Assembly (NCBI GenBank): GCA_023442945.1
Contig: JAEZWW010000071.1
Coordinates: 33,272-97,271 of the forward strand
DNA length: 64,000 nt
Source: Pseudomonadota bacterium
GTDB lineage: Bacteria > Pseudomonadota > Gammaproteobacteria > Burkholderiales > Burkholderiaceae_C
Reading direction: 5' to 3'
The notes under the pieces: generated by a model
Told to the model about the DNA's origin: nothing
The model's input: only the letters and a program-made list of their open reading frames with translations
Databases searched by the model: none
Shown: positions 24,568 to 35,238 of the stretch, one piece after another
Numbering within the stretch: position 1 is the stretch's first letter
Layout: every line of letters begins with the position of its first letter
Translations under genes and position numbers: made by a program

Positions 24568-25307
24568 GGAAAGGAGGCAAAAGCTGCGTCGGCCGCACGC
24601 ACGGCGGCCACGAAGCGGTGAATCTTGTCGGCGTCCTTGATGCCCTTGAGCGGCTTGCCATCTGGGCCATCGGCTTCAACGCCGGACGACACGTCAACCG
24701 CGAGCGAGAATCCTCGCCCGCGCAGCGCGGCGATTCCATCGCTCACGTTTGCAGGTGTCAACCCACCAGACAAGACGAGGTGAGCGGGCACGTTTAGAGG
24801 TAGGCGTGACCAATCGAAGCTCTTTCCGCTGCCGCCGTAGCCGTCGACCAGGGTGTCGAGCAGGATACCTTGTGCGCCAGTGTGATCAAGCGCGAATTTT
24901 ACCAAGTCGAACGCGGTGCCTGCGTCGGCCGGAATTCGAGCAGCGCGCAACCAGGGGCGGCCTGCGGCGCGGGCGGTGGCTGCGCAGCTCTCAGAGGCTT
25001 CATCACCATGAAATTGCAGTGTAGCCCCCGCTAAATCTGCGCAATCAGCTATTATTTCAGTAGCACTTGCGTTGACGTACAGCAGCACGGGTGTGACAAA
25101 CGGGGGCATCCGCTTCAGGAGTTCCGCGGCGCGTCGCGCGCTGACATGGCGCGGGCTGGGCGCATAGCGCACGAAACCGATCGCGTCGACACCGGCTGCG
25201 ATGGCGGCGTCAACATCGGCTTCACGTGTCAAGCCGCAGATCTTGATGCGGGTGCGTTGAGCGGTGTTGGCGGGTGGCGGAGCAGGGCGCGGTGCGACGT
25301 CGGTCAT
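24564..25307 (-). CDS. trpF: Phosphoribosylanthranilate isomerase
   Basis: Third step of tryptophan synthesis. The 247-residue TIM barrel has the catalytic Cys24 in RIKICGLTRE, the catalytic Asp in GILLDTLVDGYGGSGKSFDW and the phosphate loop LVLSGGLTPANV. Oddity: residues about 80-99 (SATEIIADCADLAGATLQF), which form helix 3 between strands 3 and 4, are encoded by AT-richer DNA that matches the dispersed repeat in sense orientation and in frame. The reading frame and flanking motifs VLLYVNAS and LQFHGDE are intact, so the enzyme is probably functional. The start overlaps the truA stop. Confidence 0.96.
   Translation of the reverse strand: MTDVAPRPAPPPANTAQRTRIKICGLTREADVDAAIAAGVDAIGFVRYAPSPRHVSARRAAELLKRMPPFVTPVLLYVNASATEIIADCADLAGATLQFHGDEASESCAATARAAGRPWLRAARIPADAGTAFDLVKFALDHTGAQGILLDTLVDGYGGSGKSFDWSRLPLNVPAHLVLSGGLTPANVSDGIAALRGRGFSLAVDVSSGVEADGPDGKPLKGIKDADKIHRFVAAVRAADAAFASFP
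25010..25068 (-). repeat. Dispersed repeat copy inside trpF
   Basis: On the minus (coding) strand it reads TGCTACTGAAATAATAGCTG, ATTGCGCAGATTTAG, CGGGGGCTACACTGCAATTT, which matches the family in order and spacing. It stays in frame and encodes one alpha helix of the barrel. The match is good in the core (AATAGCTG, GCGCAGAT, GGGCTACA) and weaker at the last AGGCC. Confidence 0.65.
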
Positions 25308-26086
25308 GGCAACCCATCATAGGCGGCCGTCCGGTCGGGCAGGCCCCAGGCGCCGTCGTAGACCGGGCCCAGAAAGTACAAGCCGTCGGGCGAGAACGTC
25401 GGCGCTGCGGCGTCGCGGTCGCGCGCGACCAGGACGGCCTGCACCCAGTCTGGCGCCTGCAGCCCCTGGCCGACCTGCACAAGGCAGCCCATGAGGTTGC
25501 GGATCATGTGGTGCAGGAAGGCGTTGGCCTGAAAGTCAAAGCGCCAGTACGCGCCTCGGCGCGAGATGTCCAGCACTTGCAGGTGCTTGACGGGCGACAA
25601 GGCCTGGCAGGCCGAGGCACGGAACGAGGTGAAGTCGTGCTCGCCCAGCAAGTGCTGCGCGGCTTGTTGCATCGCGCTGCCGTCCAATGGGCGGAAGGTC
25701 CAGCCGACCCGCCCAGCGTCTACGCTGGGGCGCACGGCGGATTCGCGCAACACGTACGTGTACCGCCGCGCCAGGGCGCTTGCCCGGGCGTGGAAGGCAT
25801 CGGGAACCGGTTGTGCCCATTCAACGGCAATGTCGTGGGGCAAGTAGCGGTTGGTGCCACGGATCCAGGAGAACGGCTCGCGCACCACGGTCGTGTCGAA
25901 GTGCACGACCTGCATCAATCCATGGACACCGGCATCGGTGCGGCCGGCGCACAGCGTCGCGACGGGGACGGTCGCGAACTCGGACAGGGCGTGTTCCAGG
26001 CGATCCTGGACGGTGTGGCCGGAAGGTTGGCTTTGCCAGCCTTGGTAGGCGGAGCCGAGGTAACTGAGTCCGAGAGCGATGCGCAC
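25304..26086 (-). CDS. truA: tRNA pseudouridine(38-40) synthase TruA
   Basis: Makes pseudouridine at positions 38-40 of the anticodon arm. The protein begins VRIALGLSYLGSAYQGWQSQ (GTG start at 26086, 260 residues) and has the catalytic Asp in CAGRTDAGVHGLMQVVHFD. A longer frame opens at 26155 but its extra residues (LLARAARTHLLPPHLPS) run into a hairpin and do not look conserved, so I prefer the GTG. It is coupled to trpF by overlap. Confidence 0.95.
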   Translation of the reverse strand: MRIALGLSYLGSAYQGWQSQPSGHTVQDRLEHALSEFATVPVATLCAGRTDAGVHGLMQVVHFDTTVVREPFSWIRGTNRYLPHDIAVEWAQPVPDAFHARASALARRYTYVLRESAVRPSVDAGRVGWTFRPLDGSAMQQAAQHLLGEHDFTSFRASACQALSPVKHLQVLDISRRGAYWRFDFQANAFLHHMIRNLMGCLVQVGQGLQAPDWVQAVLVARDRDAAAPTFSPDGLYFLGPVYDGAWGLPDRTAAYDGLP

Positions 26087-26146
26087 GGGCAGGATTGTCG
26101 CCGAAGGGAGGTGCGGGGGCAGCAGATGGGTTCTGGCCGCACGGGC

Positions 26147-26205
26147 CAACAACAACGGCGCCGCAGGGGCGCCGTTGTTGTTGAATCGACCTCAAAAGAG
26201 GTCGA
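26147..26205 (-). terminator. Double hairpin between fimV and truA
   Basis: Two perfect inverted repeats lie side by side: 26147-26183, a 16-bp stem CAACAACAACGGCGCC with a five-base loop, and 26186-26205, TCGACCTC-AAAA-GAGGTCGA. Neither has a long T-run, but the long stem directly after the fimV stop (26216) is likely to end or reduce transcription from fimV into truA. Confidence 0.6.
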
Positions 26206-26215
26206 AGGGAAGGCG

Positions 26216-28975
26216 TCAGCTCAGTTCAGCCAGAAAGCGCTCAGCGCGTGCGCGCAGCGAACCGGAAGATTCGGCAATCACTTCCTTGACCAAAGCACGC
26301 GCGCCTTCGGTATCGCCGATGGCATGGAATTCCTGTGCCAGCGCGAGTTTGGTGCCGACGGGGTCTTCATCGGCATCGTCCGGCTGCTCTGTGCGCAACT
26401 CGCCACCCGAGCGGGAGTCGGGGTTGATCGACAGCGCATCCATGTCGAAATCGATCATGCCCGCCTCACGGTTGGCTGCAGCCACCGGGGGTTGGGTGGG
26501 CGCGCTCACGTTGGCCGCGTGGGGGTTGAGCTCGGAGGGCGGGGCGAAGTCGAGGTCCAGATCGAAGTCCAGGGGCGCGTTGGCAGCGGGCGCCGGGGCA
26601 GGCGTCTCGCGGGCAGCCACAGACGCGGCAGCCGCTGCAGCGCCCACCGCGGCAGCAGTGGCAACGTGCGACACGGGTGCCGGAGCCGGTGCGGCCGGCG
26701 CGCGCACAGGGGCGTCGTCCAGATCGAGGTCCAGGTCCAAAGGCATGCCGGAGCTGGCGGGGCCTTTCTTTTCGATCAGCTGTGCGGTTTGGGGCTCGGT
26801 GTCGGCGCCGAAAGACGGGCGAATCGGCACGGGGGACGTGCGTACCACCGGCGCGCCACCGGGCTTGTACAGCGGATTGTCCGGATCGAGTTCGGCCCCC
26901 AGATTGGTGATGGCCAGCCAATCGGCGCCTTCGCCGCCGGTCAGGTGGTAGGCCTCGGTCGCGATGGCTTCCAGCGCGCGCGCATCGCGGCGCTTGGCGT
27001 AGATGCTCGCCAGGTTCTTGTGGATGGCGACACGGCCCGGTTGGGTGCGCAGCGCTTCCTTGAGGATTTCTTCGGCCTGCATGTCGCGGCCATAGGCCAA
27101 GTACACGTCGGCTTCCGCGACCGGGTCCACATCACCGGCAGCATCCAGCTGGCTGGGCGAGTAAGCCATCGACGAAGCACCACCGCTGACCGGGCCAGCG
27201 TCTTTGGTGTTGACGCGCTGGCCACCGCTGGCACCAAAGAACGAATCCGGCTGCAGACGGCTTTCAATGAACGCGCTGTCTAACGGTGCGGGGTTTTTTT
27301 TTGCCTTGCGCGAACGGGCAAAGAGAAAGCCCAACAGGCCAAGGATGCCCACTCCAGCAGCAATCCACGCTGGATTGTCCATCAGCGTTTCGATGAAGGA
27401 GGGTTCTTCGACGGGCGCCGGCGCAGGAGCCGGACGAGCGCGCACTGCGGATGCTTCTGCCGAGGCGGCGCTGGCCGCATCTGCTGCCGACGCAGCGGCG
27501 GTCGTCGCGGCCGCCGCTTCGGACGCCGCAGCAGATGCTGCGTCCACAGTCGGCAGAGCCTCGGAAGCTGCTGCCACAGCTGCGCTGGCTGTAGCCGTAG
27601 CGGCGCTGGCGGCGCCCGTTGCGGCAGACGCGGCGACGGCTGCAGCTTCGGCCGCCGTCGATGCAGCCGCAGAAGCGGCCGTGGCGACCGCGGGCGGGGT
27701 GACGGGCACAGCAATGCCCGGCTTGGCAGCGCTGGCCGGCTGAGCGCTGGGCGCGGCACCGGAAGCGGCCTGCAGGCGGGCCAGATCGTTGATGTTCTTG
27801 TTCAGCTCGGCAACGCGGTCGGCCTGCTCTTTGGCTTGGCGCGACTGCGCGACCTGGGATTCCTTGCCCGTCGGTGCGCCGCCCTTGGACAGCGTCAGGC
27901 GATCCTGAGTGGGCACGGGGGCGCGGCTGTCCTGCACTTGCGCCTGGACGCCGCCGGAAGCGCTGCGCGACGCCGTTGCCGTCGGCGTGGATTGGACACG
28001 CGAGGCCAGGCCGCGACGGAAGTTGTTGAAGTCGCGCGTTTGCGCCACCACAGCACGACGGGCATCGCGGCGCGAAACCGTGGAAGCCTGTTCCGCGGTA
28101 GGCATGTTCAACACGGCACCCGAGCGCATGCGGTTAACGTTGCCGCCAATGAAGGCGTTGGGGTTGGCGCGCAGCATAGCGACCAGCATCTGATCAAGCG
28201 AGACGCCTTGGGCGCCGGCCGCAGATGCAAGGCCGTACGCCGTATCACCACGCTGCACCGTGACTTGGCCACCGCCGCCCGTGGCTTCAGCAGGGGCGGC
28301 TGCTGCCGGTGCAGGCGTTGCGCGACGGGTCGTCTGGCGATGGCGCTCAGCGCGCTCTTGTGCGGTCGGGCCGCTGGGCGTCGGGGTGGTCGGAGTGGTT
28401 TGTTGCGCCACAGGTGCAGGCGCGGTGACCACCGGGGCAGGAGGGGCGACGGGCGGTGTGGTGGGCGCCGCGGTACGCGATTCGGTGACCGTCACGGGCG
28501 GCGGCGCAGCGCGGCCCGGCGGATCGACGAGCATCGTGTAGTCGCGCACCACGCGACCGTTGGCCCAATTGGCTTCGACCACGATACCCAGGAACGGTTC
28601 GTTGATCGGCTTGTCGCCAACCACGCGCAGATAGGCCTGACCGTTGGGGCGGCGGTGCAGCGTGACGCGGGCACCGCTCAGTGCCGGGCTGTATTCGACG
28701 CCAGCGGCGCGGAAGGCTTGCGGGGAAGCCATGGCCGCTTGCAGCGTGGAGGCTTCCTCTGACGAAATCTGGGGCACTTCGATCTCGGCGCGCAGAGGCT
28801 CGCCGAGGGACGACCGGACGGTGACCGCCCCCAGCGCGAACGCTTGGGCATCGAGACTGGCACCTACCAAGGCGAGGCCGGCAGCGGTGGCCAGCAGGCC
28901 CTTTTTCCAGAACGGGGCGGTGGAACCGTGGTGCAACGGCGATCCCTTCTGGATCGGGGCAAACTTATTCTGCAT
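26216..28975 (-). CDS. fimV: FimV/HubP-family polar peptidoglycan-binding protein
   Basis: Large 919-residue inner-membrane protein of the FimV/HubP group, which organises the cell pole and supports type IV pili in relatives. It has a signal peptide (about 1-45), the periplasmic domain starting FALGAVTVRSSLGEPLRAEIEVPQ, Pro/Thr-rich linkers, a LysM-like segment (VTVQRGDTAYGLASAAG), an extremely Ala-rich linker, one membrane helix (PAWIAAGVGILGLLGFLFARSRK) and an acidic cytoplasmic part ending in the FimV C-terminal domain (GTKLALAQEFHAIGDTEGARALVKEVI). Its place between asd and truA is the normal beta-proteobacterial position. Confidence 0.93.
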   Translation of the reverse strand: MQNKFAPIQKGSPLHHGSTAPFWKKGLLATAAGLALVGASLDAQAFALGAVTVRSSLGEPLRAEIEVPQISSEEASTLQAAMASPQAFRAAGVEYSPALSGARVTLHRRPNGQAYLRVVGDKPINEPFLGIVVEANWANGRVVRDYTMLVDPPGRAAPPPVTVTESRTAAPTTPPVAPPAPVVTAPAPVAQQTTPTTPTPSGPTAQERAERHRQTTRRATPAPAAAAPAEATGGGGQVTVQRGDTAYGLASAAGAQGVSLDQMLVAMLRANPNAFIGGNVNRMRSGAVLNMPTAEQASTVSRRDARRAVVAQTRDFNNFRRGLASRVQSTPTATASRSASGGVQAQVQDSRAPVPTQDRLTLSKGGAPTGKESQVAQSRQAKEQADRVAELNKNINDLARLQAASGAAPSAQPASAAKPGIAVPVTPPAVATAASAAASTAAEAAAVAASAATGAASAATATASAAVAAASEALPTVDAASAAASEAAAATTAAASAADAASAASAEASAVRARPAPAPAPVEEPSFIETLMDNPAWIAAGVGILGLLGFLFARSRKAKKNPAPLDSAFIESRLQPDSFFGASGGQRVNTKDAGPVSGGASSMAYSPSQLDAAGDVDPVAEADVYLAYGRDMQAEEILKEALRTQPGRVAIHKNLASIYAKRRDARALEAIATEAYHLTGGEGADWLAITNLGAELDPDNPLYKPGGAPVVRTSPVPIRPSFGADTEPQTAQLIEKKGPASSGMPLDLDLDLDDAPVRAPAAPAPAPVSHVATAAAVGAAAAAASVAARETPAPAPAANAPLDFDLDLDFAPPSELNPHAANVSAPTQPPVAAANREAGMIDFDMDALSINPDSRSGGELRTEQPDDADEDPVGTKLALAQEFHAIGDTEGARALVKEVIAESSGSLRARAERFLAELS

Positions 28976-29020
28976 AGCGAATTGGGGCAGGCTCAGCCGG
29001 CCGGGACGAAGTGAAAATCG

Positions 29021-29049
29021 ACATTAACATCAACAAATTAGGCTGACAA
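29021..29049 (-). promoter_or_regulatory. Sigma-70-type promoter for fimV
   Basis: On the minus strand, TTGTCA (29049-29044) and TAATGT (29026-29021) are separated by 17 bases, 46 bases before the fimV ATG, in an AT-rich stretch. Both boxes differ from consensus at one or two positions. Confidence 0.6.
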
Positions 29050-29053
29050 GCTG

Positions 29054-29093
29054 AGACACTGGTTAACTCTTCTCACATGTTCACCAAGTGTCT
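29054..29093. promoter_or_regulatory. Inverted repeat upstream of fimV
   Basis: AGACACTGGTTAAC and GTTCACCAAGTGTCT form a dyad with one bulged base and an 11-base centre, just upstream of the -35 box. It may be a regulator site for fimV or a hairpin after asd. Confidence 0.4.
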
Positions 29094-29163
29094 AAACCGC
29101 CGCCTGTATGTTGTCGATAGGCAACGACGGGCAGGCCGATGACCTGCCGCTCAACGGAGCGTA

Positions 29164-30300
29164 TCAGGCCTGGAGCAGGATGCGCAGCATCCGGCGCAGC
29201 GGCTCTGCGGCCCCCCACAGCAACTGGTCGCCGATCGTGAATGCGCCGACATACTCGGGGCCCATGGCCAGCTTGCGGATCCGGCCCACGGGAATGGTCA
29301 TCGTTCCGGTCACCGCTACAGGCGTCAGGTCCGCCAGGGTGGCTTCCTTGGTGTTGGGGACGACTTTTACCCAATCGTTGTCGGCAGCCAACAGGGCTTC
29401 GATGTCCTTCACCGGAACGTCTTTCTTGAGCTTGAAGGTCAGCGCCTGACTGTGACAACGCATGGCGCCCACACGCACGCAGAAACCGTCGACAGGAATG
29501 GCAGCGCTGTCGAAGCCTTCGCCCAAGCCGAGAATCTTGTTCGTCTCGGCCATGCCTTTCCACTCTTCCCGGCTGACGCCGTTGCCCAGATCCTTGTCGA
29601 TCCAGGGAATGAGCGAGCCGCCCAGCGGCACGCCGAAGTTGGCCACGTCTGCGCCGCCCAAGGCGCGTTGCTTGGCGATCACCTTGCGGTCGATTTCCAA
29701 AATGGCGCTCTTCGGGTCTTGCAGCAGGTCCCGCACTTCGGCGTTTAGGGTGCCGAACTGGGTCAACAACTCACGCATATGCTGAGCGCCGCCGCCGCTG
29801 GCCGCCTGATAGGTCTGCGTGCTCATCCACTCGACCAGGCCGGCCTTGTACAAGGCGCCCACGCCCATCAGCATGCAGCTGACGGTGCAATTGCCACCGA
29901 TCCAGTTGTTGCCGCCCTTGGCCAATGCGGATTGAATAACCGGCAGATTGACCGGGTCCAGCACGATAACGGCGTCATCGTTCATGCGCAGGGTGCTGGC
30001 GGCATCGATCCAGTGGCCCTTCCAGCCGGCCGCACGCAGTTTGGGGAAGACTTCAGAGGTGTAGTCACCGCCCTGGCAGGTCAGGATCACATCGCACTTT
30101 TTCAGCGCGTCGATGTCGTGCGCGTCCTTCAGCTGCTTCTCGTTCTTGGCCATGGCCGGGGCCGCGCCGCCGGCGTTGCTGGTCGAGAAGAAGACCGGCT
30201 CAATCAGATCGAAGTCGTTTTCGGCCTGCATGCGGTCCATCAACACGGACCCCACCATGCCGCGCCAGCCGACGAGGCCTACCAGGTTGCCAACTTTCAT
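29164..30300 (-). CDS. asd: Aspartate-semialdehyde dehydrogenase
   Basis: Reduces beta-aspartyl phosphate to the semialdehyde, the branch point to lysine, threonine, methionine and diaminopimelate. The 378 residues have the NADP motif GLVGWRGMVGSVL at the N-terminus, the catalytic Cys138 in GGNCTVSCMLM and the substrate-binding ASGGGAQHMRELL. It is the Gram-negative type with the long insertions. In related genomes it follows leuB; here rpoD lies upstream instead, across a 320-base gap. Confidence 0.97.
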   Translation of the reverse strand: MKVGNLVGLVGWRGMVGSVLMDRMQAENDFDLIEPVFFSTSNAGGAAPAMAKNEKQLKDAHDIDALKKCDVILTCQGGDYTSEVFPKLRAAGWKGHWIDAASTLRMNDDAVIVLDPVNLPVIQSALAKGGNNWIGGNCTVSCMLMGVGALYKAGLVEWMSTQTYQAASGGGAQHMRELLTQFGTLNAEVRDLLQDPKSAILEIDRKVIAKQRALGGADVANFGVPLGGSLIPWIDKDLGNGVSREEWKGMAETNKILGLGEGFDSAAIPVDGFCVRVGAMRCHSQALTFKLKKDVPVKDIEALLAADNDWVKVVPNTKEATLADLTPVAVTGTMTIPVGRIRKLAMGPEYVGAFTIGDQLLWGAAEPLRRMLRILLQA

Positions 30301-30565
30301 TTTCTTTCGCGCCTTTCAAACAAAGTAAATCTGTCTGATCCTGCCCGGCTCGTCAGGAGCTCCGGGAGGCGGGCGCACGACGAACCAGACTGGATCAGCC
30401 TTTTTTGGTGGTCGTGGTAATGCGAGAGCGCAGGGCGCACGACATTGCTGCCTGACGAATCAGGGGCAAGTGGTGGGTGCGGGCGGCTGCGTTCATGAAC
30501 TGGGGATTGTAGCCGTGATCCGCACGGTCGCTGGGTCTGCGCAGGAAAGGTGTGGGCGCTAAGCG
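30301..30565. other. Intergenic region upstream of asd
   Basis: About 265 bases between the asd start and the rpoD terminator. It holds an inverted repeat (GGAGCTCC at 30356-30363) and the run CCTTTTTTGG, but I see no gene, tRNA or clear promoter. Confidence 0.4.
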
Positions 30566-30606
30566 ACGCTCGGCCCCTGAGGCGGGTGCCCTCAGGGGCC
30601 GAGCGT
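30566..30606 (-). terminator. Strong hairpin after rpoD
   Basis: A 17-bp perfect stem (ACGCTCGGCCCCTGAGG) with a seven-base loop, placed 15 bases after the rpoD stop on the minus strand. There is no following T-run, but stem length and position support a terminator or a 3'-end-stabilising structure. Confidence 0.7.
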
Positions 30607-30620
30607 CCATGCCGGACCGC

Positions 30621-32906
<2,286 letters not shown>

Positions 32907-33185
32907 GAATCAACCTTGCAATGGGTGCGCCACGGCACAGCGCGCTCGGGCGACGAGCGCGGTGGCAGAGGCTGGCAACAACGGAACCACGTGATGCGAG
33001 CAAGTCGGCCGGGCTACGACCGACCATTTGCTGGCATTCCGTCAGGGCAAGGTGAGGGCGATCATTTGGGGTGCAGTCCTTGCGGTATGTTGGCCATCCC
33101 TTGGGTAAGGTGAAAACGCGCTTGACGCAGGCGCGCTGGCCGGGCCGGAGGTGCTGCTGTCGCTCTTGCCGGTGACAAGCCTTAC

Positions 33186-33213
33186 ATTATAACTTTCTTG
33201 CTGGATTTCAAGA
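33186..33213 (-). promoter_or_regulatory. Promoter for rpoD overlapping the dnaG stop
   Basis: On the minus strand a perfect TATAAT (33191-33186) follows TCTTGA (33213-33208) at 16 bases; the -35 box lies in the last codons of dnaG. It would give a leader of about 280 bases before rpoD (32907-33185), in which I see no gene. Confidence 0.6.
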
Positions 33214-35064
33214 GGCACCGTGGACGGTTTGGCGCGCTTCGCGGTCGATATCGTTCAATTCGCGCATCAGGCGCTGGTAGCTCTCCAGGTCCTGCGCGTC
33301 GGCGGCGGCGGCCATGCGCCGCTGCAGGCCTTCGCGCCGCTCCGTGCGCAAGATGTCCTTCAACTCGGCCGGCTCCGACAGGATGTCGGGGGGCAGCCGG
33401 TCCACCAATTCCACCGCGAACGCCTCTTGCGGATGGCCACGCAAAGCCTCGCGCAACGCGCTCCAGGGCTGGGCACCGTGGTCCAGTGATTGGCCGGCCA
33501 GCCATGTGAAGACCGGCCCGTGCGGCGCCGGCAGTTCGCACAGCAGCAGGTGCTCGTTCTGGCTCAGCGTGTCCCAGGAACTGGGTTCGGTCAGCAGGAT
33601 TTGCAAGGCCCGGCTGGCGCGCGAGCCCGGTTGCGCACGCAGCGGCCGTGCCGCATAAGCGGTGCGCTGATTTTCTGGCCTTTTAGGCTTGTAGCCCTTG
33701 TCCATATTGCGCGGCCAGCTCCTGTTTTGAGAGCTTTCACCACGTGGCGCCGGCGCGCCGGCATGGCGCACACCCCACAGCTGTTCCAGTTCGTGCGTGC
33801 CCAGTTGCACTTGCCCAGCGATCTCGGCCAGCAGCTGCTGCGCCAGCGCGCCCTTGGGCATCAGCTGCCACAGCGGCTGTGCGTTCGCGGCAAAACGCGA
33901 CCGACCTTCGGCTGTGCCCATGTCGCAATCCTGGGCAGCGGCTTCCAGCAAAAAGCGTGACAGCGGCGTGGCCTGACGCACCGCCTCGCCGAAGGCTTCG
34001 GTCCCTTCGGCGCGGATGAAGCTGTCGGGGTCGTGCTCGGTGGGCAGGAAGAGAAACTTGACGCTGCGTGTATCGGTGGCCAGGGGCAGGGCGGCTTCCA
34101 GCGCTTTGCGCGCAGCACGGCGCCCGGCGGCGTCGCCGTCGAAGCTGAACACCACGCTGTCGGTGAAACGAAAGAGCTTATGCACGTGCTCTGGCGTGCA
34201 GGCTGTGCCCAAGGTGGCGACCGCGTTGGCAAAGCCCAGCTGGGCCAGCGCCACCACGTCCATGTAGCCCTCGGTGACCAGGGCGTAGCCGTGTTCGCGC
34301 AGGGCCGAGCGCGCTTCAAACAGGCCGTACAGCTCGCGTCCCTTGTGGAACACCGGGGTTTCGGGCGAATTCAGGTACTTGGGCTTCTCATCGCCCAGCA
34401 CGCGGCCGCCAAAGCCGATCACCTCGCCTTTGACGCTGCGAATCGGGAACATCACGCGATCGCGAAAACGGTCGTAGCGCTTGCCCTCTCCGCCCTCGCC
34501 GGTGATGACGAGCCCGCTTTCGTCCAGCAGCGGGTCGGCGTAGTCGGGAAACACGCTGGCCAGCGCACGCCAGCCTTCGGGCGCATAGCCCAGGCCGAAC
34601 TGCTTGGCCACCTGGCCGGAGAGGCCGCGCTGCTTGAAGTAGGCGATGGCTTTGGGCGACTGCCGCAGGTGCAGGCGGTACGCATCCGCCGCGCGGGTCA
34701 GGACGCCACTCAAGGTCGCCCGCTGGGCGGATTCCTGCGTGGCGCGCTCGCGCTCGGCCGGGCTGCGCTCGTCTTCCGGCACCTGCATGCCGTACTGCTG
34801 GGCCAAGTCGTGCACCACTTCAACGAAGCCGGCACCCGTGTGGTCCATCAAAAAACGGATGGCGTTGCCGTTCTTGCCGCAGCCAAAGCAGTGGTAGAAC
34901 TGTTTGGACGGGCTCACCGTGAAGGAGGGCGACTTTTCTGAATGAAACGGGCACAGACCCGACAGGTTGGCGCCCGTTTTCTTCAGCTGCACGTAGCGCC
35001 CGACGATCTCCACGACGTCGGCGCGTGCCAGAAGTTCCTGAATGAAATGCTGGGGGATCGCCAC
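33208..35064 (-). CDS. dnaG: DNA primase
   Basis: Makes RNA primers for replication. The protein begins VAIPQHFIQELLARADVVEIVGRYVQLKK (GTG start at 35064, 618 residues) with the zinc site Cys38, His41, Cys59, Cys62, then the TOPRIM core (YALVTEGYMDVVALAQLGFANAVATLGTA; SFDGDAAGRRAA) and the C-terminal helicase-binding domain. An earlier frame extends to 35142 but its residues are not family-like. The rpsU and yqeY genes often found upstream in the macromolecular-synthesis operon are absent here. Confidence 0.96.
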   Translation of the reverse strand: MAIPQHFIQELLARADVVEIVGRYVQLKKTGANLSGLCPFHSEKSPSFTVSPSKQFYHCFGCGKNGNAIRFLMDHTGAGFVEVVHDLAQQYGMQVPEDERSPAERERATQESAQRATLSGVLTRAADAYRLHLRQSPKAIAYFKQRGLSGQVAKQFGLGYAPEGWRALASVFPDYADPLLDESGLVITGEGGEGKRYDRFRDRVMFPIRSVKGEVIGFGGRVLGDEKPKYLNSPETPVFHKGRELYGLFEARSALREHGYALVTEGYMDVVALAQLGFANAVATLGTACTPEHVHKLFRFTDSVVFSFDGDAAGRRAARKALEAALPLATDTRSVKFLFLPTEHDPDSFIRAEGTEAFGEAVRQATPLSRFLLEAAAQDCDMGTAEGRSRFAANAQPLWQLMPKGALAQQLLAEIAGQVQLGTHELEQLWGVRHAGAPAPRGESSQNRSWPRNMDKGYKPKRPENQRTAYAARPLRAQPGSRASRALQILLTEPSSWDTLSQNEHLLLCELPAPHGPVFTWLAGQSLDHGAQPWSALREALRGHPQEAFAVELVDRLPPDILSEPAELKDILRTERREGLQRRMAAAADAQDLESYQRLMRELNDIDREARQTVHGAS

Positions 35065-35203
35065 GAGGGGATTGTCGCAGGCGCGCTTGTTCTGGACGTT
35101 CCTGGTCAGCGAAGTCCTGCGTCCAAGCCGAGCAAGTCGCACGGCATGTAGCGGATAAGGTAATGCCTAGCTATTAAATTTGGTGCGGTGCCGAGAGAAT
35201 TGA

Positions 35204-35226
35204 ATCAAATAGATTTTCTATTTGAT
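35204..35226 (-). terminator. Hairpin after the MarR-type regulator
   Basis: Perfect inverted repeat ATCAAATAGA-TTT-TCTATTTGAT, 13 bases beyond the stop of the minus-strand regulator. It is AT-rich, unlike its surroundings. It may be a terminator, or a binding site for the regulator itself; the sequence alone does not decide. Confidence 0.5.
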
Positions 35227-35238
35227 TTTCAAATGACC

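Noticed and set aside
35166..35180. AGCTATTAAATTT resembling the repeat's AT-rich side
   Set aside because: The GCGCAG core and the second half are missing; too short to call.
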